This document shows, piece after piece, positions 44,919 to 53,915 of a stretch of 64,000 nucleotides of DNA. This stretch comes from Acetobacter sacchari. Lineage in GTDB: Bacteria; Pseudomonadota; Alphaproteobacteria; Acetobacterales; Acetobacteraceae. The stretch is taken from positions 62,001 through 126,000 of the forward strand of contig NZ_JAFVMF010000013.1 of NCBI RefSeq assembly GCF_017377715.1, in the 5' to 3' direction. Under the pieces are notes generated by a model. The model was not told the origin of the DNA, did no database searches, and saw only the letters and a list, made by a program, of their open reading frames with translations. Both the position numbers and the translations under genes were made by a program. Numbering within the stretch: position 1 is the stretch's first letter; every line of letters begins with the position of its first letter.

Positions 44919-46346
44919 ATGCGTAACAGCGACGAAGTCTGGAGCCGCGTCGATGAACTCGGCCCAGCGTTCTGTGACCTGTCCGACCGTATCTGGGATC
45001 AACCTGAACTGGCCTATGGCGAGTTCGCGGCCGTCGCCGAACACGCGGCCATGCTTGAGCAGCAAGGCTTCAAGGTCACGCGCGACGTCGCCGGAATTCC
45101 CACTGCTGTAACTGGAGAGTTTGGCGAAGAAGGCCCTGTCATCGCGATTCTGGGCGAGTATGACGCGCTGCCGGGATTGAGCCAGGAAGCGGGCGTCAGC
45201 AGCCCCTCGCCCCTTCCCGGCGCAGGCTTTGGGCATGGCTGCGGCCATAACCTGCTCGGCTCCTCCGCCATGTTGGCGGCGACCGCCGTGAAGGATTACC
45301 TGAAGGCCCACGGCGTGAAAGGGCGCGTCCGCTACTACGGCTGTCCCGCCGAGGAAGGCGGCGCCGCCAAAACCTTTATGGTGCGGGAAGGCGCGTTCGA
45401 CGACGTCGATATCGCCATTTCGTGGCATCCCTCCTCATTCTCAGGCGTCAATGCGCCGCGCTCTCTCGCCAACACGCGGATCGACTTCACCTTCACCGGC
45501 AAGGCCTCCCACGCGGCGGCGGCGCCCCATCTGGGCCGTTCCGCGCTGGATGCGGCGGAGTTGATGAATATCGGCGCAAATTACCTGCGCGAGCATATGC
45601 CGCAAAGCGCGCGGCTTCATTACGCCTATATCGACGCGGGCGGGGTCGCTCCGAACGTGGTTCAATCGAGGGTCACGATCCGTTATCTCATCCGCTCCGA
45701 AACACTGCCGGAACTGCGCGACCTGATCGAGCGCGTTCGAAAGATCGCAGCCGGAGCTGCGATGATGACGGAAACGCAAGTGTCGGAAGCCGTGGTGAGC
45801 GCCGTCTCGAACCTGATGGGAAACACGCCGCTGGAACAGGCGATGCAGCGCAATTTCGAACGCCTCGGCGCGCCGCAATTCGACGACGCGGACCGCGCCG
45901 TGGCCAGCGAATTCGTCGCCACACTCACCCAGGCGGATCGCCTCGCCGCCTATAACCGGATGGGGATTCCCTATGATCCGGACGCGGTGTTGTGCGACCT
46001 CATCGCGCCGCCATGTGCGGAAGGCGACGGTTCCGCCGGTTCGACCGACGTCGGCGACGTCAGCTGGGCCGTACCCACCGTGCAGGCGCGGGGCGCAACC
46101 TGCGCCATCGGCACGCAGCTTCACTCCTGGCAGATGACTGGGCAGGGGAAGACCGCCCATGCACACAAAGGCATGATCCATACAGCGAAGATCATGGCGG
46201 CAACCGCGCTCGACGCCATTCTCGATGAAAACCTGCTCACGAAAGCCAAAGCGGAGCACGCATCGACAATGGCCGTCACTCCGTATATCTGCCCCATGCC
46301 GGACTCGGTAAAGCCCCCGCTCCGCAAGGCGCCCGAAGCAGCATGA
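44919..46346 (+). CDS. M20 family amidohydrolase (AbgB-like)
   Basis: 475 aa, close to AbgB (p-aminobenzoyl-glutamate hydrolase subunit B) in length. Metal-site motifs: GEYDALPG, GHGCGHNLLGSSAM, CPAEEGGAAKTFM, SWHPSSFSG and DIT-type dimerisation domain around residues 185-290 (FTFTGKASHAAAAPHLGRSALDA). It hydrolyses an N-acyl-amino acid or dipeptide amide bond in the cytoplasm. A GntP permease gene follows after 37 bp. AbgB works with AbgA in E. coli, but no AbgA-like gene is here, so it probably acts alone. Confidence 0.93.
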   Translation: MRNSDEVWSRVDELGPAFCDLSDRIWDQPELAYGEFAAVAEHAAMLEQQGFKVTRDVAGIPTAVTGEFGEEGPVIAILGEYDALPGLSQEAGVSSPSPLPGAGFGHGCGHNLLGSSAMLAATAVKDYLKAHGVKGRVRYYGCPAEEGGAAKTFMVREGAFDDVDIAISWHPSSFSGVNAPRSLANTRIDFTFTGKASHAAAAPHLGRSALDAAELMNIGANYLREHMPQSARLHYAYIDAGGVAPNVVQSRVTIRYLIRSETLPELRDLIERVRKIAAGAAMMTETQVSEAVVSAVSNLMGNTPLEQAMQRNFERLGAPQFDDADRAVASEFVATLTQADRLAAYNRMGIPYDPDAVLCDLIAPPCAEGDGSAGSTDVGDVSWAVPTVQARGATCAIGTQLHSWQMTGQGKTAHAHKGMIHTAKIMAATALDAILDENLLTKAKAEHASTMAVTPYICPMPDSVKPPLRKAPEAA

Positions 46347-46383
46347 CCTTCGATTTTTCGACCGTCACGAACACCACATCTCG

Positions 46384-47730
46384 ATGAGCCCCGCTTACAT
46401 CATCACCATCGGCGCGCTCTCGATCGCCGCCGTGCTGATCCTGATCGCACGTTTCAGGGCGGAGCCGATCATCACCCTGTTCGGCGTCGCCGTGCTGATT
46501 GGCCTCGCCACCGGGAAGGCGCCGACCGCAGCCGTCGCTTCGTTCGAGAACGGCGCCGGGCATGCGCTCGGGCATATCGCGTTCATCATCGCCTTCGGCA
46601 CGATGCTGGGACGAATCGTCACGGAGAGCGGGGCTGCGGAGCGGATCGCCGATACGTTGATTGCGCGTTTCGGGCCGCGCAACATCCATTGGGCGATGAT
46701 GTGCATCGGCCTGCTGGTCGGGTTGCCGGTTTTCTTTGACGTGGGCTTCGTCCTGCTCGCCCCGCTGGCGTTCGTCGCCGCCCGCGCAGCCGGGCAACCG
46801 CTGCTTCTGGCCGCTCTCCCCCTCGCCTCCGGCCTGTCCATCGCGCACGCCCTCATGCCGCCGCACCCGGCGATCATGATCGCGGTGGAGGCTTATCACG
46901 CCAGCCTGCCAAAGATGCTGCTTCTGGGAACGGTGGTGATGCTGCCAACCGCCGTCCTTACCGGCCCGGTCTTCGCGCGTTTTATCGTCCCTCGCCTGCA
47001 TATCCGGGGACTGAGTTCACTGGAGGCGCAGTTTCTGGAGCGTGGCGACCGCGGGCCATTACCACCGTTCTGGCTGAGCGCTCTGGTCGTGCTGTCCCCG
47101 GTGTTGCTCATTCTCGTCGGGCAGATCGCCCGCTTCGCGCTGCCTTCCGGCATCGGGCCTTGGGTCGGGGACTTGCTCGGCTCCACGGACGTCGCGCTGG
47201 TCGCGGCGACGATTTTCGCATGCGTCAGCCTGGGGCTGGCCCGGGGCGTCGCATGGGCCGACATGGCGCACCGTCTGCACGACTGTCTGGCCCCCATCGC
47301 GTTCGTGGTGCTGCTTGTCGGCGCAGGCGGCGGCTTCGGCCGGGCGCTCATCGATTCGGGCGTCTCGAACGTGCTGACGGGACTCGCCGTATCGTGGAAA
47401 ATGCCGATCCTGCTTCTGGCGTGGGGGCTGGCGGCCGTGGTGCGACTGGCCACCGGCTCCGCTACGGTCGCAATGAGCACGGCTGCGGCGGTGCTCGCCC
47501 CCGTCGCGCTGCACACCGGTCTTGTCGCTCCAGAAGCGCTGGTGTTGGCGACCGGCGCCGGTTCGGTGGCTTTCGGACCTGTGACGGACCCGGTATTCTG
47601 GCAGATCAAGGAGTATCTGGGCATGAGCGTCGGTCAGACCCTGATCACATGGTCGGTCATCGAGACGGGCATTTCGCTCATGGCTCTGGCTGGCGCCGTC
47701 GCCTTCCAGTCGATGCACTCATTTTTCTGA
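46384..47730 (+). CDS. GntP-family permease
   Basis: 448 aa, about 12-14 hydrophobic helices. AFIIAFGTMLGRIVTESGAAERIADTLIARFGPRNIHWAMM and ALMPPHPAIMIAVEAY are signatures of gluconate:H+ symporter (GntP) proteins. GntP permeases also transport D-serine-like and hydroxy-acid substrates, and they recur next to D-amino-acid enzymes and RidA. It follows the M20 gene and precedes the DSD1 gene by 25 bp, so it likely imports a small acid or amino acid used by these enzymes. Confidence 0.92.
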   Translation: MSPAYIITIGALSIAAVLILIARFRAEPIITLFGVAVLIGLATGKAPTAAVASFENGAGHALGHIAFIIAFGTMLGRIVTESGAAERIADTLIARFGPRNIHWAMMCIGLLVGLPVFFDVGFVLLAPLAFVAARAAGQPLLLAALPLASGLSIAHALMPPHPAIMIAVEAYHASLPKMLLLGTVVMLPTAVLTGPVFARFIVPRLHIRGLSSLEAQFLERGDRGPLPPFWLSALVVLSPVLLILVGQIARFALPSGIGPWVGDLLGSTDVALVAATIFACVSLGLARGVAWADMAHRLHDCLAPIAFVVLLVGAGGGFGRALIDSGVSNVLTGLAVSWKMPILLLAWGLAAVVRLATGSATVAMSTAAAVLAPVALHTGLVAPEALVLATGAGSVAFGPVTDPVFWQIKEYLGMSVGQTLITWSVIETGISLMALAGAVAFQSMHSFF

Positions 47731-47755
47731 AACACACGTAACCAAGGTTCCGGTC

Positions 47756-48802
47756 ATGAACATCGACTCCCTGCCCACGCCCTGCGTCCTGATCGACGTC
47801 GACCGCATGAAGGCCAATATCGGCCGCGCGCAGGCTTACGCGGACCAGCACGGTTTCTCCCTTCGCCCGCATATCAAAACCCATAAGATTCCCGCGTTCG
47901 CCCGCTTGCAGGTTGAGGCCGGGGCAAAGGGAATTACCTGTCAGAAGCTGGGTGAAGCCGAAGTGATGGCGGACGCCGGACTCGACGACATCCTGATCAG
48001 CTACAATCTGATCGGCTTCGACAAGCTTGCGCGCATGACGACGCTCGCGCGGCGGATCAAACTTACCGTCGCCGCCGACAGCCTCCACACCGTCGAAGGA
48101 TACAACCGCGCGGCGGAGGCGGCCGACGTTTCGTTCGACGTGCTGATCGAATGCGACACCGGCGGCGGTCGTTGCGGCGTCCAGACGCCCGAAGAAGCCG
48201 TGACGCTGGCGCAGGCCCTGCGCGGCGGGGCTCGCTTCGCCGGGTTGATGACCTATCCCGCAGCAGGAAAGACGGCGGAAATGGCGGCATGGCTCTCCGC
48301 CGCCCTCGCTGCGTTCAAGGCCACCGACGTTCCGGTGCGCGTCGTGTCCGCTGGCGGAACGCCGGATCTGTGGAAGGCGCACACTATCCCGGGCGTGACG
48401 GAATACCGGCCCGGCACTTACGTCTATATGGATCGTTCGCAGGTCGCCGTCGGCGCGGCGAGCATGGACGATTGCGCGCTGAGCGTGTTGGCCACCGTCG
48501 TCAGCAAGCCGCGCCCCGACCGCGCCGTCATCGACGCGGGCACGAAGACGCTCACCAGCGATCTGCTTGGCATGGAGGGTTTCGGCCACATTCCAGCCTG
48601 TCCACATGCGACGCTAAGCGGCCTCAGCGAAGAACATGGCGTGCTGCGCGCTGAATCCGGCCTGCCGGAGATCGGAGAGCGCGTGCGCATCATCCCCAAT
48701 CACGCCTGCGTCGTCAGCAACATGTTCGACACGGTTTACCTCGTGTCCGGCGAACGAGTGCTAGACGCCATGCCCGTTGCAGCGCGCGGGCGCGTGTCCT
48801 GA
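47756..48802 (+). CDS. DSD1-family PLP enzyme (D-serine / D-3-hydroxyaspartate dehydratase-like)
   Basis: 348 aa, alanine-racemase-type fold III PLP enzyme. The PLP lysine is Lys41 in RPHIKTHK. The C-terminal domain has the metal site NHACVV with His316 and Cys318. In this family His-x-Cys is typical of eukaryotic-type D-serine dehydratase and D-threo-3-hydroxyaspartate dehydratase, while D-threonine aldolases have His-x-Asp. So dehydration of a 3-hydroxy-D-amino acid to a 2-oxo acid and ammonia is more likely than aldol cleavage (inference from residues). RidA is encoded next, matching the need to clear the 2-aminoacrylate-type intermediate. Confidence 0.88.
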   Translation: MNIDSLPTPCVLIDVDRMKANIGRAQAYADQHGFSLRPHIKTHKIPAFARLQVEAGAKGITCQKLGEAEVMADAGLDDILISYNLIGFDKLARMTTLARRIKLTVAADSLHTVEGYNRAAEAADVSFDVLIECDTGGGRCGVQTPEEAVTLAQALRGGARFAGLMTYPAAGKTAEMAAWLSAALAAFKATDVPVRVVSAGGTPDLWKAHTIPGVTEYRPGTYVYMDRSQVAVGAASMDDCALSVLATVVSKPRPDRAVIDAGTKTLTSDLLGMEGFGHIPACPHATLSGLSEEHGVLRAESGLPEIGERVRIIPNHACVVSNMFDTVYLVSGERVLDAMPVAARGRVS

Positions 48803-48825
48803 CCAACCAGAAAGAGGATAACATC

Positions 48826-49188
48826 ATGGTCAAGAAAATGTTCGGCTCCTCCCACGTGCCGTTGTCCCCCGCCGTCCGTGCGGGAGACTTCGTCTACATA
48901 TCGGGACAGGTTCCGGTGAAGGACGGCGCGATCGTCAACGGCGACGTGCGTGTGCAGACCCAGACCGTTCTGGAAAACGTCTCAGCGGCGCTGAAGCTTG
49001 CCGGATGTGAAATGTCCGACGTCGTGAAAACGTTCGTGATCCTGACCGACAAGAAGGATTTTGCTGCGTTCAACGAAGTCTACGCCACGTTCTTTCCGTC
49101 CGAACCCCCTGCCCGCACGACGGTCGAGGCTGGCCTGATGGTCGACATCACGGTCGAGATCGAGGCGATCGCCTACAAGCCGCTCTGA
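48826..49188 (+). CDS. RidA-family enamine/imine deaminase
   Basis: 120 aa, cytoplasmic trimer in the family. The conserved substrate-binding arginine is Arg97 in PPARTTV; GDFVYISGQVPV and VVKTFVILTDKKDFAAFNEVYATFF are typical. RidA hydrolyses 2-aminoacrylate and related enamines made by PLP dehydratases, protecting other PLP enzymes. The gene follows the DSD1 gene after 23 bp, a strong functional link. Confidence 0.92.
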   Translation: MVKKMFGSSHVPLSPAVRAGDFVYISGQVPVKDGAIVNGDVRVQTQTVLENVSAALKLAGCEMSDVVKTFVILTDKKDFAAFNEVYATFFPSEPPARTTVEAGLMVDITVEIEAIAYKPL

Positions 49189-49233
49189 TTCGTCGGCAAC
49201 GCCCGGCCTGCGCCAAAACAGGATAGACTGCTC

Positions 49234-50715
49234 ATGAAGGTGTTCGTCGCGTCTCTGGCGACAGAGACAAACACGTTCTCCCCCGTCCCCACCGACCGCG
49301 CGAACTTCATCGCCGCGTTCTATGCGCCGCCCGGACATCATCCGGCCACGCCAACCTTGTGCTCCGCCGTATTCCCGGCGCTGCGCGAGCGTGCGCGCGA
49401 AGAGGGTTTCGAACTTGTCGAGGGAACGGCGACATGGGCCGAGCCGGGCGGCCTGGTGCAGCGTCAGACCTATGAAACGCTGCGCGACGAGATTCTCGAT
49501 CAGCTTCGCGCAGCGGCGCCGGTCGACGCCGTCGTGCTCGGCCTGCACGGCGCCATGGTCGCACAGGGCTACGATGACTGCGAAGGCGATCTGGCTGAGC
49601 GCGTCCGTGAAATCGTCGGGCCGGACGTCATTGTCGGCGCCACGTTCGATCCGCACAGCCACCTGACCCCGAAACGGGTCGAAAATCTGAATATTCTGAA
49701 CGCTTTTCTTGAATTTCCGCATACGGATTTCGTCGAACGCGCCGAACAGGTCGTGGACCTGACACTTCGCGCCGTTCGCCTGCAGATCAAGCCGGTCATC
49801 TCCGTCTTCGACTGCCGCATGATCGACGTGCTTCCAACCAGCCAGCAACCGATGAGGGGCTTTGTCGACAGCCTGCGCGCCATGGAAGGGCGCGGCTCTG
49901 TGCTCAGCGTATCGCTGATTCACGGATTTCTTGCCGGAGACGTGCCGGAACTGGGGGCGCGGCTTGTGGTCGTGACCGATAATGATCTGGCGCTTGGAGA
50001 CCGCCTCGCCCGGGAAAAGGGTATGGAGCTGTTCGCAATGCGGGGCTCCACCCGCATGACGCAACATGACATTCCCGACGCCCTGCGACTGGCGCGCGCC
50101 TGCGCTACAGCCAACGCGACGAAGCCCGTCGTGCTGGCCGATACGTGGGACAATCCGGGTGGCGGCGTCGCCGGAGACGGCACGCTGATCCTGCGGGCCA
50201 TGCTTGACGCGGGCATGGACGATGTCGGCGTAGCCACAATCTGGGACCCTGTCGCGGTCACTTTCTGCCTCGCCGCTGGCGACGGGGCGACGATCAGGTT
50301 GCGCTTCGGCGGAAAAAGCGGTCCCGGCGCCGGCGACCCGATCGACGCGACCGTAACGGTTCTGAAAGCTGTTGATGAAGCATGGGAGAGTTTTGGCGCG
50401 AGCCGGGTGCCGCTCGGCCCCTCCGCAGTGATACGGATCGCAGGCACATGCACCGACGTCATCCTGAACACCAACCGGACCCAGACGTTTGACCCGGACA
50501 TCTTCTCGGGCCTGGGGGTCGACATCAGTCAGAAGAAATACCTTGTCGTGAAATCGACGAATCATTTCTATGCGGCGTTCAGGCCCGTCGCTTCCGAAAT
50601 TTTCTACGTCGACGCTGGCACGCATTACCCCTCCGACGCGCGGCGCACCGATTACGTCAAGGTCAAGCGGCCGCTCTGGCCGATCGTCGACGACCCACAT
50701 GCCGCCAGCGCCTGA
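49234..50715 (+). CDS. M81 family metallopeptidase (MlrC-like), copy 2
   Basis: 493 aa, paralogue of the left-hand M81 gene. Shared motifs: ASLATETNTFSP, LGLHGAMVAQGYDDCEGD, and FDPHSHLT with the Asp/His metal ligands; the C-terminal MlrC domain has VLADTWDNPGGGVAGDGT and KSTNHFYAAF. Sequences clearly differ outside the motifs, so the two are old paralogues rather than a recent duplication, perhaps with different substrates. Last gene of the rightward set, 45 bp after RidA, ending convergently with the XRE regulator. No signal peptide. Confidence 0.9.
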   Translation: MKVFVASLATETNTFSPVPTDRANFIAAFYAPPGHHPATPTLCSAVFPALRERAREEGFELVEGTATWAEPGGLVQRQTYETLRDEILDQLRAAAPVDAVVLGLHGAMVAQGYDDCEGDLAERVREIVGPDVIVGATFDPHSHLTPKRVENLNILNAFLEFPHTDFVERAEQVVDLTLRAVRLQIKPVISVFDCRMIDVLPTSQQPMRGFVDSLRAMEGRGSVLSVSLIHGFLAGDVPELGARLVVVTDNDLALGDRLAREKGMELFAMRGSTRMTQHDIPDALRLARACATANATKPVVLADTWDNPGGGVAGDGTLILRAMLDAGMDDVGVATIWDPVAVTFCLAAGDGATIRLRFGGKSGPGAGDPIDATVTVLKAVDEAWESFGASRVPLGPSAVIRIAGTCTDVILNTNRTQTFDPDIFSGLGVDISQKKYLVVKSTNHFYAAFRPVASEIFYVDAGTHYPSDARRTDYVKVKRPLWPIVDDPHAASA

Positions 50716-50743
50716 ATTGACCATCAATTTATAAAATAGTGGG

Positions 50744-51610
50744 TCACACCTCTGCGCGCGAGCGCCTGTCTCGCTCCACGATAAGCGCGCGGATCCGATC
50801 CGCGCTGTCGCTGGTTGCCGGGTTGTAGACTATCATTCCAAGATCGGGGCGCCCGTCGATCGCAAAGTTTGAAAACTCAAGTTCAATCATACCTACATCC
50901 GGATGATGGATACGTTTGACGCCTTCGCCATGCGAGGCGACGCCAGTTTCCTGCCACAAGGCCTCGAATTCCGGGCTCGTGCGCGACAGGTCCTCGACCA
51001 GTTGTGTAATCTCTGCATGCGCTCCCGCCCGCGCCACATCAGCCCGAAAGGCGCCGACGACGAATCGCGCGACGCTGCGCCAGTCATCCTGCGCTTTCCT
51101 GACGTGAGCATTTCCGAACATAATGCGCAGAATATTTCTTTTCTCTCGCGGTATTTTTGAATAATCGGTCAAAAGCGCCGCTGCGGCGTCGTTCCATGCG
51201 ATCACGTCCCACGTCGCAGTCTTGATAATGGTCGGACTTGTGGTGAGCGCGTCGAGAACACGTTGCAAACGGGGCGTCACTGTGTCTGTCGCCCTGTAAC
51301 GCGCGGCCGGAGGACGCCCAAGACCAAGAATGAACAGATGCTCGCGTTCGCTCTCCGTCAGCATCAGTCCTGCAGCGATACGGTTGAGAACATCCTCCGA
51401 CGGCGCGCCTCCCCGCCCCTGCTCCAGCCATGTGTACCAGGTGGGACTGATATTGGCCCGTTGGGCGACTTCTTCTCGCCTCAACCCGGACGTACGCCTT
51501 CGCCCGCCGGCAAACCCCAGCGCGACCGGGTCCAGCCGGGTCCGGCAATTGCGTAGAAAACCGCCCAGTTTGTTCTCGTTCTCCAACGTCACGCCGATCC
51601 TGTTGATCAT
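50744..51610 (-). CDS. XRE-family regulator with MmyB-like ligand domain
   Basis: 288 aa. N-terminal HTH (about 35-80): LRREEVAQRANISPTWYTWLEQGRGGAPSEDVLNRIAAGL. The C-terminal MmyB-like ligand-binding domain contains WDVIAWNDAAAALLTDYSKIPREKRNILRIMF. Such regulators typically lie divergent from a short-chain dehydrogenase gene, as here (80 bp between starts). Two direct repeats lie in that gap. Fatty-acid-like ligands are known for related domains, but the ligand here is unknown. Confidence 0.9.
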   Translation of the reverse strand: MINRIGVTLENENKLGGFLRNCRTRLDPVALGFAGGRRRTSGLRREEVAQRANISPTWYTWLEQGRGGAPSEDVLNRIAAGLMLTESEREHLFILGLGRPPAARYRATDTVTPRLQRVLDALTTSPTIIKTATWDVIAWNDAAAALLTDYSKIPREKRNILRIMFGNAHVRKAQDDWRSVARFVVGAFRADVARAGAHAEITQLVEDLSRTSPEFEALWQETGVASHGEGVKRIHHPDVGMIELEFSNFAIDGRPDLGMIVYNPATSDSADRIRALIVERDRRSRAEV

Positions 51611-51614
51611 TATA

Positions 51615-51647
51615 CCATGATAAAGTCACTACTTTTACATGATGAAA
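51615..51647. promoter_or_regulatory. Direct repeats in the XRE/SDR divergent promoter region
   Basis: CCATGATAAAG (51615-51625) and ACATGATGAAA (51637-51647) are similar 11-mers 22 bp apart, about two helical turns, within the 80-bp gap between the two starts. They could bind the regulator. The match is imperfect, so this is a candidate only. Confidence 0.35.
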
Positions 51648-51690
51648 ATTAGAATACGACGCGATTGGGAGCAACAACGGAGGCTCTTCC

Positions 51691-52587
51691 ATGCGTGTAT
51701 TCCTCACAGGCGCCACCGGCTTCATCGGTTCGCGTATCGTCACCGAACTTCTGTCCGCCGGACATCAGGTCATCGGCCTCACACGGTCGGAGGCTGGCGC
51801 GCGCGCGCTGGCTGAAGCTGGAGCCGAACCACATCGCGGCGACATTGAAAACCCCGGCAGTCTGCAGGCGGGCGCGGCGACGGCTGACAGCGTAATTCAC
51901 ACCGCCTTTGATCACGACTTCACGAATTTCGTCGCAAATTGCGAGAAAGACAAACGGGCCATCGAAGCGCTTGGCGCCGAACTCAAGGGCTCAAGGCGGC
52001 CATTCCTCATCACGTCGGGCACTGGCGTAGGCGCGGCGGCGCCGGGTCAACCCGCACTTGAAAGCGTCTTCAACGCCGCACACCAAAACCCGCGTGTCAT
52101 TTCCGAAGTCACAGGCGCGCGACTGCTCGATGATGGAGCGGACGTTCGCATCGTGCGGCTTCCGCAAGTCCATGACACGGTAAAGCAGGGGCTGGTTACC
52201 CCCTATATTGCAATTTCGCGTGAAAAAGGCGTCGCCGCCTATATCGGCGAGGGTCTTAACCGCTGGCCCGCCGCCCATGTGCGCGACGTCGCGGCTCTCT
52301 ACAGGCTGGCGCTTGAGAGAGGACAAGCTGGCGAGCGGTATCATGCGGTCGATGAAGAAGGCGTCACGGCGCAAGCGATCGCAACTGTCATCGGCGCAGG
52401 CCTGGGCGTCGACGTAATCTCCCTGCCTCCCGAGCAGGCGCAACAACATTTCGGGTGGTTGGGAATGTTTATGGGAATGGATCTGGTCGCGTCCAGTGCA
52501 TGGACCCGATCACGACTGGGCTGGCAGCCCACCGGGCCGGGTATCATCAGCGACCTGAAACGGATGGACTATAATTTATCTCAATAA
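51691..52587 (+). CDS. NAD(P)-dependent SDR-type epimerase/dehydratase
   Basis: 298 aa. N-terminal Rossmann motif LTGATGFIGSRIVTELLSAGHQVIGLTRSEAGARAL binds NAD(P). The YxxxK pair is not clearly visible, as in atypical SDR members, so substrate and even catalysis are uncertain. Divergent from the XRE regulator, likely its target. A terminator hairpin follows downstream, shared with the convergent acdS. Confidence 0.88.
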   Translation: MRVFLTGATGFIGSRIVTELLSAGHQVIGLTRSEAGARALAEAGAEPHRGDIENPGSLQAGAATADSVIHTAFDHDFTNFVANCEKDKRAIEALGAELKGSRRPFLITSGTGVGAAAPGQPALESVFNAAHQNPRVISEVTGARLLDDGADVRIVRLPQVHDTVKQGLVTPYIAISREKGVAAYIGEGLNRWPAAHVRDVAALYRLALERGQAGERYHAVDEEGVTAQAIATVIGAGLGVDVISLPPEQAQQHFGWLGMFMGMDLVASSAWTRSRLGWQPTGPGIISDLKRMDYNLSQ

Positions 52588-52618
52588 GAAATTCGGTTTT
52601 CCAAAATGATCGCCTAGC

Positions 52619-52646
52619 CGACGCGTTCAGTTCTGCGAACGCGTCG
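52619..52646. terminator. Perfect 10-bp hairpin between convergent genes
   Basis: CGACGCGTTC (52619-52628) and GAACGCGTCG (52637-52646) form a perfect stem with an eight-base loop, between the SDR stop (52587) and the acdS stop (52757). No clear U-tract on either side. Confidence 0.6.
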
Positions 52647-52756
52647 ACACAGATCGAGCATTACTTATTCTGACATTGCCCGGTAGCGGCCCAGGCGCCG
52701 TCTTTACGTTGCGGAGCGCATCACCTCTACCCGAGGCGCCCCGCAACGGACTTCAT

Positions 52757-53773
52757 TCAGCCGTTACGGAACGTATAGCTATACCCGTTGATCGCAGGCG
52801 CGCCGCCCAGATGGGCGTAAAGAACTTTCGCGCCTTTCGGGAAGAAACCGGTCTTCACGAGGTCGATCATTCCCTGCATCGACTTTCCTTCGTAAACCGG
52901 ATCCGTGATCATCGCTTCGGTCTGCGCCGCAAGGCGCATGGCCTCTACCGTTTCCTTCGACGGCACGCCGTACGCCGGATAGGCGTAATCTTCCATCAGG
53001 ATCACGTCGTCGCCGGCGATCTCCGGCCCGTCGACCAGCGCGGACGTCTTCTGCGCAATGTCGAGAACCTGGGCCTTCACCGGTCTTGGCGTGAAAGACG
53101 CGTCGATGCCGATCACCTGGCGCGCGCGACCGTCATCGGCGAAGCCAACCAGCATCCCTGCGTGAGTTGAGCCGGTCACGGTGCAGACGACGATGAAGTC
53201 GAACTTGAAGCCCAGTTCAGCTTCCTGCGCCCGGACTTCCTCGGCGAACCCGACATAGCCGAGACCACCGAATTTGTGGACGGAAGCCCCCGCCGGAATG
53301 GCGTAAGGCTTGCCGCCCTTCGCTTTCACCTCATCCAGAGCCTGCAACCAGCTGTCGCGGATGCCGACGTCGAAACCTTCATCGACCAGTTGCGAATTGG
53401 CGCCCATCAGGCGCGTCATCAGGATATTACCGACGCGGTCGTAAACCGCATCGTCATGCGGCACCCAGCTTTCCTGAATCACATGGCACTTCATGCCGAT
53501 CTTGGCGGCGACGGCCGCGACAAGACGCGTGTGATTCGACTGCACGCCTCCGATGGAGACCAGTGTGTCGGCGCCTGAAGCGATGGCGTCAGGCACAATG
53601 TATTCCAGCTTGCGCAGCTTGTTTCCGCCCATGGCGAGGCCGGAATTGCAATCTTCGCGCTTCGCGTAGATCTGCACGTCACCGCCGAGGCGCTCGGTCA
53701 GACGCGGCAGGAACTCGATGGGCGTCGGACCGAAGGTGAGCGGATACCGCTCGAAGCGGGACAAGTTGAGCAT
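52757..53773 (-). CDS. acdS: 1-aminocyclopropane-1-carboxylate (ACC) deaminase
   Basis: 338 aa, the length of the classical enzyme. PLP fold II with the Schiff-base Lys52 in GGNKLRKL. It carries the residues that separate true ACC deaminases from D-cysteine desulfhydrases: Tyr268, Tyr294, Glu295 (DPVYEGKS) and Leu322 (YAHLGGAP). It cleaves ACC, the plant ethylene precursor, to 2-oxobutyrate and ammonia, so the host may live with plants. Cytoplasmic. It is divergent from the Lrp-type acdR with an AT-rich 142-bp gap, the known acdR-acdS layout. Confidence 0.95.
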   Translation of the reverse strand: MLNLSRFERYPLTFGPTPIEFLPRLTERLGGDVQIYAKREDCNSGLAMGGNKLRKLEYIVPDAIASGADTLVSIGGVQSNHTRLVAAVAAKIGMKCHVIQESWVPHDDAVYDRVGNILMTRLMGANSQLVDEGFDVGIRDSWLQALDEVKAKGGKPYAIPAGASVHKFGGLGYVGFAEEVRAQEAELGFKFDFIVVCTVTGSTHAGMLVGFADDGRARQVIGIDASFTPRPVKAQVLDIAQKTSALVDGPEIAGDDVILMEDYAYPAYGVPSKETVEAMRLAAQTEAMITDPVYEGKSMQGMIDLVKTGFFPKGAKVLYAHLGGAPAINGYSYTFRNG

Positions 53774-53915
53774 CTCGGGGCCTCGTGATTGCGTGAACCC
53801 GTCAAGTCATGCCAGAAACGAGACGAAATGTGCTTTCGAAATTTGTCATATTTTTTCTTATTTCACTACATAATTTTCAAATTATGGATCAATATGCGAA
53901 AATATTTCCGTAAAT

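Noticed and set aside
48982-50727. A 581-codon minus-strand frame
   Set aside because: Antisense to RidA and the M81 gene; rich in Asp/Gly/Arg from codon mirroring, no domain.
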